Part shown: in pieces, positions 36,175 to 48,100 of the stretch
Numbering within the stretch: position 1 is the first letter of the stretch
Layout of the letters: every line of letters begins with the position of its first letter
Source: Granulosicoccus antarcticus IMCC3135
GTDB lineage: Bacteria > Pseudomonadota > Gammaproteobacteria > Granulosicoccales > Granulosicoccaceae
Assembly (NCBI RefSeq): GCF_002215215.1
Contig: NZ_CP018632.1
Span: forward strand, 514,001-578,000
Direction: 5' to 3'
DNA: 64,000 nucleotides
The notes under the pieces: model-generated
Databases searched by the model: none
Told to the model about the DNA's origin: nothing
The model's input: the letters and a program-made list of their open reading frames with translations, nothing else
Position numbers and translations under genes: made by a program

Positions 36175-39100
36175 GGCTGTGTTTCCGAGCGGTACTGGCA
36201 CGAATGGTCGTCGTCTTCGTTCTGGCCAGCCTTGAGCACCGGAATTGGATCTATCGCACGCCACAAGGGGGCAGTGGACAAGGCTGTGGCGAGCAGTGAG
36301 CCACTTTGCAGCAACCAGGTGACAAAACCGACTGTCAATGCCATGCTGGCCACGGCGCCGGCCTGGACTATGATTTTCAGGACTTCATCGGACTGTTCCT
36401 GTTGCTCATCGACATCGGAATGCATGCTCGACAGAGCTCTGAGTATGTCAGGAGTCAGCGTAATGCTGAACAACGAGCCGTCCATGACGCTGGCAAACGT
36501 ATCTTCGAGCTCGTCGAACACGTTTTCCGTCTTATCGAACAGCAGTTCTAACGTCAGGTTGTAGCCTCGGATTCGTGAATCTGCGTAATCTATATCAGCC
36601 ATGTCCAATGGATAAGAGGCGTGATGAGTCGCGTATGAGTTTGCTGAAAATAGGGTATTGATGGTTTCACCGATCAACGATGTTCCGGTGTTCGCTCCTG
36701 ACACAGGCTCCTCAAGCGAGTTCTCGAATGTCGGCTTGGAGAAGTCAACATATTTTCCGATTGATTGATAACCGAGCTGGTCGGTGGAATCGAATTGATC
36801 TTTAATCAGTGAATAGCCATCCTGCTCATCTGGCTCTGTGACAATGGACGATTCGTTAGCGAATTCCGCACTGTCTATCGGACTGCTTGCCGCTCCAAGA
36901 TCCGGTTCAATCGGGTCGATGTGTATCTGCATCTGAGCATTGATGGTCATGCCATTTGCATCTCTGAGCTGAACTTCCAGCGTGTAGGCCCCAGGTGTCA
37001 GGGTAGCAATGGCATGGACAGATCCCGAGTCCGGATCGACGCTGAAGTATGCCTGCGCACTACCGCCCACAATGTGCAGGGATACCTGGTCTCCAATGTC
37101 GGGATCGGTGAAGGTGATCATGCCTATATCGCCAGTGAAGCCCTCGGTGGTCCAGAGTTCAGAGACTGTAAGGCTTGGCGCCTCATTGACATCGACAACA
37201 TTTACGGTGACACCAAGTGTGGCACTCAGGCCTGCGCCATCTTCAACCTGCACGGTCAGATCATAGATGTTGTTATTGTCGAAATCGGTGGGAGATTCGA
37301 AGTTTGGAGCGTCATTGAAGCTCAAGATACCGGTCGCTGACTCTATGTTGAATAGCTTGTCGTCGTCGAATCCGACCAAAGAGTAGCGCTGCCCGGTACC
37401 AGTATCGTCAGTACTGGTGATTGTGGCGACAACGGTAGTGTTCTCAGCCACAGTAAAGGCGGCGGGGGAGGTGAAGGTGGGTGCATCGTTGGTGTCGGTT
37501 ACCAAAACACTAAAACTTTGTTCTGTTGTCGCAGTTCCATCGGTGACTTCCAGTACCACTGAATGACTGCCCACCTCTGCATCGAGCGGTGTGCCAGTGA
37601 GTGAAGCGGTGCCGTTCTCATTGTCGGTGAGCGTCAACCAGTCCGGCAAGGTTGTAGCCGTGATCTTCAGTGGGTTCCCGTCACCGTCTATCGTGGTGAT
37701 GTTGTAGTTATAAACTGCATCTTCTGTCGCTGAGGTGAGAGGAACCGATTCGAAGGTAGGCACATCGTTGACGGGGTTGACGGTGATGTTCATCAGGGCC
37801 GAGGTCGCACCTGAGCCTGAGTCATTGACCTTGTAGGTGAAGCTGGAATTGGTGGAGTCGTTGAGCGCCGAGGTAAAGGTCAGATCAGTCAAGTTAGCGG
37901 CAAGGATTGTCATGCTGTTGGTAACGTTCACGCTGCCAGCGCTGTGAGTCAGCGTTCCACCGTTCAAGTCCAGGCCCATAATGGTCACTGAGACCAGGTC
38001 ATTATTTTCCGTATCGGTGAATAGGAAGTCCGCTTCGTTGATGACCAACGGGACATCTTCACTGGCCGTGACGGTATTGCCGGTCGCCTCCGGTACATCA
38101 TTGACCGGGTTGACGGTGATATTCATCAGAGCCGAGGTCACACCACTACCTGAGTCATTAACCGTATAGGTGAAGCTGGAATTGGTGGAGTCGTTGAGTG
38201 CCGAGGTAAACGTCAGGTCAGCCAAGTCAGCGGCAAGGATCGTCATGCTGTTGGTGACGTTCACGCTGCCAGCGCTGTGAGTGAGCGTTCCGCCGTTCAG
38301 GTCCAGGCCCGTAATAGTCACGGAGACCAGATCATTATTTTCCGTATCGGTGAAAAGGAAATCTGCCTCATTGATAACCAACGGCACATCCTCACTGGCC
38401 GTGACGATATTGCCCGTCGCCTCCGGTACATCATTGACCGGATTGACGGTGATGTTCATCAGAGCCGAGGTCACACCACTACCTGAGTCATTAACCGTAT
38501 AGGTGAAGCTGGAATTGGTGGAGTCGTTGAGTGCCGAGGTAAACGTCAGGTCAGCCAAGTCAGCGGCAAGGATCGTCATGCTGTTGGTGACGTTGACGGT
38601 CCCCGAATTATAAGCAAGCGTGCCGCCGTTCAGGTCCAGGCCCGTAATAGTTACGGAGACCAGATCATTATTCTCCGTATCGGTGAACAGGAAATCCGCC
38701 TCGTTGATCACCAACGGGACATCTTCACTGGCCGTGACGGTATTGCCGGTCGCCTCCGGTACATCATTGACCGGGTTGACGGTGATATTCATCAGGGCCG
38801 AGGTCACACCACTACCTGAGTCATTAACCGTATAGGTGAAGCTGGAATTGGTGGAGTCGTTGAGTGCCGAGGTAAAGGTCAGATCAGCCAAGTCGGCGGC
38901 GAGGATTGTCATGCTATTGGTGACGTTGACGGTCCCCGAATTATAAGCAAGCGTGCCGCCGTTCAGGTCCAGGCCCGTAATAGTTACGGAGACCAGATCA
39001 TTATTCTCCGTATCGGTGAACAGGAAATCTGCCTCATTGATAACCAACGGCACATCCTCACTGGCCGTGACGATATTGCCCGTCGCCTCCGGTACATCAT

Positions 39101-42100
39101 TGACCGGGTTGACGGTGATGTTCATCAGAGCCGAGGTCACACCACTACCTGAGTCATTAACCGTATAGGTGAAGCTGGAATTGGTGGAGTCGTTGAGTGC
39201 CGAGGTAAACGTCAGGTCAGCCAAGTCAGCGGCAAGGATCGTCATGCTGTTGGTGACGTTGACGGTCCCCGAATTATAAGCAAGCGTGCCGCCGTTCAGG
39301 TCCAGGCCCGTAATAGTTACGGAGACCAGATCATTATTCTCCGTATCGGTGAACAGGAAATCCGCCTCGTTGATCACCAACGGCACATCTTCACTGGCCG
39401 TGACGGTATTGCCGGTTGCCCCCGGTACATCATTGACCGGGTTGACGGTGATATTCATTAACGCCGAGGTCACACCGGAGCTTGAATCATTGACCGTATA
39501 GCTGAAGCTGGAATTGGTTGAGTTGTTGAGTGCCGAGGTAAACGTCAGGTCAGCCAAGTCGGCGGCGAGGATCGTCATGCTGTTGGTGACGTTGACGGTC
39601 CCCGAATTATAAGCAAGCGTGCCACCGTTCAGGCCCAGGCCCGTAATGGTCACGGAGACCAGATCATTATTTTCCGTATCGGTGAACAGGAAATCTGCCT
39701 CGTCAATCACCAACGGGACATCTTCACTAGCCGTGACGGTATTGCCCGTCGCCACCGGTACATCATTGACCGGGTTAACGGTGATGTTCATCTGGGCCGG
39801 GGTCGCACCTGAGCCTGAATCATTGACCTTGTAGGTGAAGCTGGAATTGGTAGAGTTGTTGAGAGCCGAGGTAAACGTCAGATCAGCCAAGTCAGCGGCG
39901 AGGATCGTCATGCCGTTGGTGACGTTCACGCTGCCAGCGCTGTGAGTCAGCGTGCCACCGTTCAGGTCCAGGCCCGTAATAGTTACGGAGACCAGGTCAT
40001 TATTCTCCGTATCGGTGAACAGGAAATCCGCTTCTTCAATCACCAACGGCACATCTTCACTGGTTGTGACGGTATTGCCCGTCGCCACCGGTACATCATT
40101 GACCGGGTTGACGGTGATGTTCATCTGGGCCGGGGTCACACCTGAGCCTGAGTCATTGACCTTGTAGGTGAAGCTGGAATTGGTGGAGTCGTTGAGTGCC
40201 GAGGTAAACGTCAGGTCAGCCAAGTCAGCGGCGAGGATCGTCATGCCGTTGGTGACCGTTACAGAACCGGCACTGTGAGTCAGCGTACCGCTATTCAAGT
40301 TCAGGCCAGAAATAGTTACGGAGACCAGGTCATTATTCTCCGTATCGGTGAACAGAAAATCCGCTTCTTCAATCACCAACGGCACATCTTCACTGGCCGT
40401 GACGGTATTGCCGGTCGCCTCCGGTACATCATTGACCGGGTTGACGGTGATGTTCATTAATGCCGAAGTCACACCTGAGCCTGAATCATTGACCTTATAG
40501 GTGAAGCTCGAATTGGTTGAATCGTTAAGTGCCGAGGTAAAGGTAAGGTCAGCCAAGTCAGCGGCAAGGATTGTCATGCCGTCAGTGATCGTTACAGAAC
40601 CGGCACTGTGAGCCAGCGTACCGCTATTCAAGTTCAGGCCAGAAATCGTCACTGAGACAAGGCCATTATTTTCCGTATCGGTGAACAGGAAATCTGCTTC
40701 ATTAATCACCAACGGCACATCTTCACTGGCCGTGACGGTATTGCCCGTCGCCACCGGTACATCATTAACCGGATTGACGGTGATGTTCATTAATGCCGAA
40801 GTCACACCTGAGCCTGAATCATTGACCTTATAGGTGAAGCTCGAATTGGTTGAATCGTTAAGTGCCGAGGTAAAGGTAAGGTCAGCCAAGTCAGCGGCAA
40901 GGATTGTCATGCCGTCAGTGATCGTTACAGAACCGGCACTGTGAGCCAGCGTACCGCTATTCAAGTTCAGGCCAGAAATCGTCACGGAGACCAGGCCATT
41001 ATTTTCCGTATCGGTGAACAGGAAATCTGCTTCATTGATCACCAACGGCACATCTTCACTGGCCGTGACGGTATTGCCCGTCGCCACCGGTACATCATTA
41101 ACCGGATTGACGGTGATGTTCATTAATGCCGAAGTCACACCTGAGCCTGAATCATTGACCTTATAGGTGAAGCTCGAATTGGTTGAATCGTTAAGTGCCG
41201 AGGTAAAGGTAAGGTCAGCCAAGTCAGCGGCAAGGATTGTCATGCCGTTGGTGACATTCACGCTGCCAGCGCTGTGAGTCAGCGTGCCACCGTTCAGGTC
41301 CAGACCTGTAATGGTCACGGAGACCAGGTCATTATTTTCCGTATCGGTGAACAGGAAATCTGCCTCATTGATCACCAACGGCACATCCTCACTGGCCGTG
41401 ACGGTATTGCCCGTCGCCTCCGGTACATCATTGACCGGGTTGACGGTGATGTTCATCAGGGCCGGGGTCACACCACTACCTGAGTCATTGACCGTATAGC
41501 TGAAGCTGGAATCGGTAGAGTCGTTGAGCGCCGAGGTAAAGGTCAGATCAGCCAAGTCAGCGGCGAGGATCGTCATGCTGTCGGTGACATTCACGCTGCC
41601 AGCGCTGTGAGTCAGCGTGCCGCCGTTCAGGTCCAGGCCCGTAATAGTCACGGAGACCAGGTCATTATTCTCCGTATCGGTGAACAGGAAATCCGCTTCT
41701 TCAATCACCAACGGCACATCTTCACTGGCCGTGACAGTATTGCCGGTCGCCTCCGGCACATCATTGATCGGATTGACGGTGATATTCATTAACGCCGAGG
41801 TCACACCGGAGCTTGAATCATTGACCTTATAAGTGAAGCTGGAATCGGTGGAGTCGTTGAGCGCCGAGGTAAACGTCAGATCAGTCAAGTCAGCGGCAAG
41901 AATTGTCATGCCGTTGGTGACCGTTACAGAACCGGCACTGTGAGTCAGCGTGCCAGCGTTCAAGTTCAGACCGTCAATGGTCACCGAGACCAGGTCATTA
42001 TTTTCTGGATCAGTGAACAGGAAATCTGCCTCGTCAATCACCAACGGGACATCTTCACTGGCCGTGACGCTATTGCCGGTCGCCACCGGTACATCGTTGA

Positions 42101-45100
42101 CCGGGTTGACGGTGATGTTCATCTGGGCTGGGGTCACACCACTACCGGCGTCATTAACCGTATAGCTGAAGCTGGAATCGGTAGAGTCGTTAAGTGCCGA
42201 GGTAAACGTCAGATCTGCCAAGTCGGCAGCAAGGATTGTCATGCTGTTGGTGACATTCACGCTGCCAGCGCTGTGAGTCAGCGTGCCAGCGTTCAGGTCC
42301 AGACCTGTAATGGTCACGGAGACCAGGTCATTATTCTCCGTATCGGTGAACAGGAAATCCGCTTCGTTGATCACCAACGGCACATCTTCACTGGCCGTGA
42401 CGGTATTGCCGGTCGCCTCCGGTACATCATTGACCGGGTTGACGGTGATGTTCATCAGGGCCGGGGTCACACCACTACCTGAGTCATTGACCGTATAGCT
42501 GAAGCTGGAATCGGTAGAGTCGTTGAGCGCCGAGGTAAAGGTCAGATCAGCCAAGTCAGCGGCGAGGATCGTCATGCTGTCGGTGACATTCACGCTGCCA
42601 GCGCTGTGAGTCAGCGTGCCGCCGTTCAGGTCCAGGCCCGTAATAGTCACGGAGACCAGGTCATTATTCTCCGTATCGGTGAACAGGAAATCCGCTTCTT
42701 CAATCACCACCGGCACATCTTCACTGGCCGTGACAGTATTGCCGGTCGCCTCCGGCACATCATTGATCGGATTGACGGTGATATTCATTAACGCCGAGGT
42801 CACACCGGAGCTTGAATCATTGACCTTATAAGTGAAGCTGGAATCGGTGGAGTCGTTGAGCGCCGAGGTAAACGTCAGATCAGCCAAGTCGGCGGCGAGG
42901 ATCGTCATGCCGTTGGTGACGTTCACGCTGCCAGCGCTGTGAGTCAGCGTGCCACCGTTCAGGTCCAGGCCCGTAATAGTCACGGAGACCAGGTCATTAT
43001 TCTCCGTATCGGTGAACAGGAAATCCGCTTCTTCAATCACCAACGGCACATCTTCACTGGTCGTGACGGTATTGCCCGTCGCCACCGGTACATCATTGAC
43101 CGGGTTGACGGTGATGTTCATCTGGGCCGGGGTCACACCTGAGCCTGAGTCATTGACCTTGTAGGTGAAGCTGGAATTGGTGGAGTCGTTGAGTGCCGAG
43201 GTAAACGTCAGGTCAGCCAAGTCAGCGGCGAGGATCGTCATGCCGTTGGTGACGTTCACGCTGCCAGCGCTGTGAGTCAGCGTGCCACCGTTCAGGTCCA
43301 GGCCCGTAATAGTTACGGAGACCAGGTCATTATTCTCCGTATCGGTGAACAGGAAATCCGCTTCGTTGATCACCAACGGCACATCTTCACTGGCCGTGAC
43401 GGTATTGCCAGTCGCCACCGGTACATCATTAACCGGATTGACGGTGATGTTCATTAATGCCGAAGTCACACCTGAGCCTGAATCATTGACCTTGTAGGTG
43501 AAGCTGGAATTGGTGGCGTCGTTGAGTGCCGAGGTAAAGGTCAGATCAGTCAAGTCAGCGGCAAGAATTGTCATGCCGTTGGTGACCGTTACAGAACCGG
43601 CACTGTGAGTCAGCGTGCCAGCGTTCAAGTTCAGACCGTCAATGGTCACCGAGACCAGGTCATTATTTTCTGGATCAGTGAACAGGAAATCCGCCTCGTC
43701 AATCACCAACGGGACATCTTCACTGGCCGTGACGCTATTGCCGGTCGCCACCGGTACATCGTTGACCGGGTTGACGGTGATGTTCATCGGAGCCGAGGTC
43801 ACACCACTGCCCGAGTCATTAACCGTATAGCTGAAGCTGGAATTGGTAGAGTCGTTGGGCGCCGAGGTAAAGGTCAGATCGGCCAGATCTGCGGCGAGGA
43901 TTGTCATGCTGTTGGTGACATTCACGCTGCCAGCGCTGTGAGTCAGCGTGCCACCGTTCAGGTCCAGACCTGTAATGGTCACGGAGACCAGGTCATTATT
44001 CTCCGTATCGGTGAACAGGAAATCCGCTTCGTTGATCACCAACGGCACATCTTCACTGGCCGTGACGGTATTGCCGGTCGCCTCCGGTACATCATTGACC
44101 GGGTTGACGGTGATGTTCATCAGGGCCGGGGTCACACCACTACCTGAGTCATTGACCGTATAGCTGAAGCTGGAATCGGTAGAGTCGTTGAGCGCCGAGG
44201 TAAAGGTCAGATCAGCCAAGTCAGCGGCGAGGATCGTCATGCTGTCGGTGACATTCACGCTGCCAGCGCTGTGAGTCAGCGTGCCGCCGTTCAGGTCCAG
44301 GCCCGTAATAGTCACGGAGACCAGGTCATTATTCTCCGTATCGGTGAACAGGAAATCCGCTTCTTCAATCACCACCGGCACATCTTCACTGGCCGTGACA
44401 GTATTGCCGGTCGCCTCCGGCACATCATTGATCGGATTGACGGTGATATTCATTAACGCCGAGGTCACACCGGAGCTTGAATCATTGACCTTATAAGTGA
44501 AGCTGGAATCGGTGGAGTCGTTGAGCGCCGAGGTAAACGTCAGATCAGCCAAGTCGGCGGCGAGGATCGTCATGCCGTTGGTGACGTTCACGCTGCCAGC
44601 GCTGTGAGTCAGCGTGCCACCGTTCAGGTCCAGGCCCGTAATAGTCACGGAGACCAGGTCATTATTCTCCGTATCGGTGAACAGGAAATCCGCTTCTTCA
44701 ATCACCAACGGCACATCTTCACTGGTCGTGACGGTATTGCCCGTCGCCACCGGTACATCATTGACCGGGTTGACGGTGATGTTCATCTGGGCCGGGGTCA
44801 CACCTGAGCCTGAGTCATTGACCTTGTAGGTGAAGCTGGAATTGGTGGAGTCGTTGAGTGCCGAGGTAAACGTCAGGTCAGCCAAGTCAGCGGCGAGGAT
44901 CGTCATGCCGTTGGTGACCGTTACAGAACCGGCACTGTGAGTCAGCGTACCGCTATTCAAGTTCAGGCCAGAAATAGTTACGGAGACCAGGTCATTATTC
45001 TCCGTATCGGTGAACAGAAAATCCGCTTCTTCAATCACCAACGGCACATCTTCACTGGCCGTGACGGTATTGCCGGTCGCCTCCGGTACATCATTGACCG

Positions 45101-48100
45101 GGTTGACGGTGATGTTCATTAATGCCGAAGTCACACCTGAGCCTGAATCATTGACCTTATAGGTGAAGCTCGAATTGGTTGAATCGTTAAGTGCCGAGGT
45201 AAAGGTAAGGTCAGCCAAGTCAGCGGCAAGGATTGTCATGCCGTCAGTGATCGTTACAGAACCGGCACTGTGAGCCAGCGTACCGCTATTCAAGTTCAGG
45301 CCAGAAATCGTCACTGAGACAAGGCCATTATTTTCCGTATCAGTGAACAGGAAATCGCTCTCGTCAATCACCAACGGCACATCTTCACTGGCCGTGACGG
45401 TATTGCCGGTCGCCTCCGGTACATCATTGACCGGGTTGACGGTGATGTTCATCAGGGCCGGGGTCACACCACTACCTGAGTCATTGACCGTATAGCTGAA
45501 GCTGGAATCGGTAGAGTCGTTGAGCGCCGAGGTAAAGGTCAGATCGGCCAGATCTGCGGCGAGGATTGTCATGCTGTTGGTGACATTCACGCTGCCAGCG
45601 CTGTGAGTCAGCGTGCCACCGTTCAGGTCCAGACCTGTAATAGTTACGGAGACCAGGTCATTATTCTCCGTATCGGTGAACAGGAAATCCGCTTCGTTGA
45701 TCACCAACGGCACATCTTCACTGGCCGTGACGGTATTGCCGGTCGCCTCCGGTACATCATTGACCGGGTTGACGGTGATGTTCATCAGGGCCGGGGTCAC
45801 ACCACTACCTGAGTCATTGACCGTATAGCTGAAGCTGGAATCGGTAGAGTCGTTGAGCGCCGAGGTAAACGTCAGATCTGCCAGGTCAGCGGCGAGGATC
45901 GTCATGCCGTTGGTGACGTTCACGCTGCCAGCGCTGTGAGTCAGCGTGCCGCCGTTCAGGTCCAGACCCGTAATAGTCACGGAGACCAGATCATTATTCT
46001 CCGTATCGGTAAACAGGAAATCCGCTTCGTCAATCACCAACGGGACATCTTCACTGGTCGTGACGGTATTGCCCGTCGCCTCCGGCACATCATTGACCGG
46101 ATTGACGGTGATATTCATTAACGCCGAGGTCACACCGGAGCTTGAATCATTGACCTTATAAGTGAAGCTGGAATCGGTGGAGTCGTTGAGCGCCGAGGTA
46201 AACGTCAGATCTGCCAGGTCAGCGGCGAGGATCGTCATGCCGTTGGTGACATTCACGCTGCCAGCGCTGTGAGTCAGCGTGCCACCGTTCAGGTCCAGGC
46301 CCGTAATAGTTACGGAGACCAGGTCATTATTCTCCGTATCGGTGAACAGGAAATCCGCTTCTTCAATCACCAACGGCACATCTTCACTGGTCGTGACGGT
46401 ATTGCCCGTCGCCACCGGTACATCATTGACCGGGTTGACGGTGATGTTCATCTGGGCCGGGGTCACACCTGAGCCTGAGTCATTGACCTTGTAGGTGAAG
46501 CTCGAATTGGTTGAATCGTTATGTGCCGAGGTAAAGGTCAGATCTGCCAGGTCAGCGGCGAGGATTGTCATGCCGTCAGTGATCGTTACAGAACCGGCAC
46601 TGTGAGTCAGCGTACCGCTATTCAAGTTCAGGCCAGAAATCGTCACGGAGACCAGGTCATTATTTTCCGTATCAGTGAACAGGAAATCTGCTTCACTGAT
46701 CACTAACGGCACATCTTCACTGGCGGTGACCGTATTACCCGTGGCCACCGGTACATCATTAACCGGATTGACGGTGATGTTCATCAGGGCTGAGGTCACA
46801 CCTGAGCCTGAATCATTGACCTTGTAGGTGAAGCTGGAATTGGTGGAGTCGTTAAGTGCCGAGGTAAACGTCAGATCTGCCAGGTCAGCGACAAGAATTG
46901 TCATGCCGTTGGTGACCGTTACAGAACCGGCACTGTGAGTCAGCGTACCGCTATTCAAGTTCAGACCATCGATGGTCACTGAGACCAGGTCATCATTCTC
47001 CGTATCCGAGAACAGGAAATCGCTCTCATCAATCACCAACGACACATCTTCACTGGCGGTGACCGTATTACCCGTGGCCACCGGTACATCATTAACCGGA
47101 TTGACGGTGATGTTCATCAGGGCTGAGGTCACACCTGAGCCTGAATCATTGACCTTGTAGGTGAAGCTGGAATTGGTGGAGTCGTTGAGTGCCGAGGTAA
47201 AGGTCAGATCTGCCAGGTCAGCGACAAGAATTGTCATGCCGTCAGTGACCGTGACAGAACCCGCGCTGTGAGTCAGTGTGCCAGCGTTCAAATTCAGGCC
47301 AGAGATGGTCACTGAGACCAGGTCATTATTTTCTGGATCAGTGAACAGGAAGTCCGCTTCGTTGATCACCAACGGCACGTCCTCACTGGCAGTGACGGCA
47401 TTACCCGTAGCAACTGGTACATCATTGACGGGAGTAACGGTCACTGATGCGACTGCCAGACCTCCGCCTAAACCAGAATCGTTGCCGCTCGTCGATGCCT
47501 GCACATTAAAGTTTGCAGTGCCATTGAAGTCGAGTGAGGGCGTAAACTTGAGACCTGCATTGCCTTCAGCAATGGTGATGAAAGAGCCGTTAGTAACCTG
47601 CGTGACACCGTCGTTTTTGTAGAGCGTACCATCAGCGATCCCGGTGATTTTGTAGTGACTTACTTCGGTACCGTCGGCCGTGTTTCGTGACAATACAAGG
47701 CCGGTAGCAGACTGCGTGTCTTCACTTGTTGTGGCGTTGGTGACAGAAGGTGTATCGGCAACCGGCTCGACTGTCAGAGTCGCTGTATCGCTTGCGGTGG
47801 AGAACGCAGATGTTCCTCCACCTAAAGATGTATATTCAATCTGAATGTCATCTATTGATAGATTTCCGGCATCGGCACTTTCTACCAATAAGCGGATTCT
47901 GGTGTCAGATGCGATGTATGAGCTGATATCAAACGATTTAGTGCCCGATCCAGTGTCGGAAAAAGTATCAAAGGTATGAAGCGTAGAATAACTTATGCCT
48001 CCATCGCCCGATACTTGCATCGCTACCGATTCCGTCCCTACAAACGGGTTGGTATAGGCGAATGACAGCGTTGCCGTTGCCGCTGTGCTCAGATCGACCT

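Noticed and set aside
37770-47426. CRISPR-like or satellite repeat
   Set aside because: The unit is a 111-codon protein domain in a continuous frame, without spacers.
37981-47622. Dozens of plus-strand frames of 60-180 codons spaced 333 bases
   Set aside because: They are antisense shadows repeated with the array and have no ribosome sites or family match.
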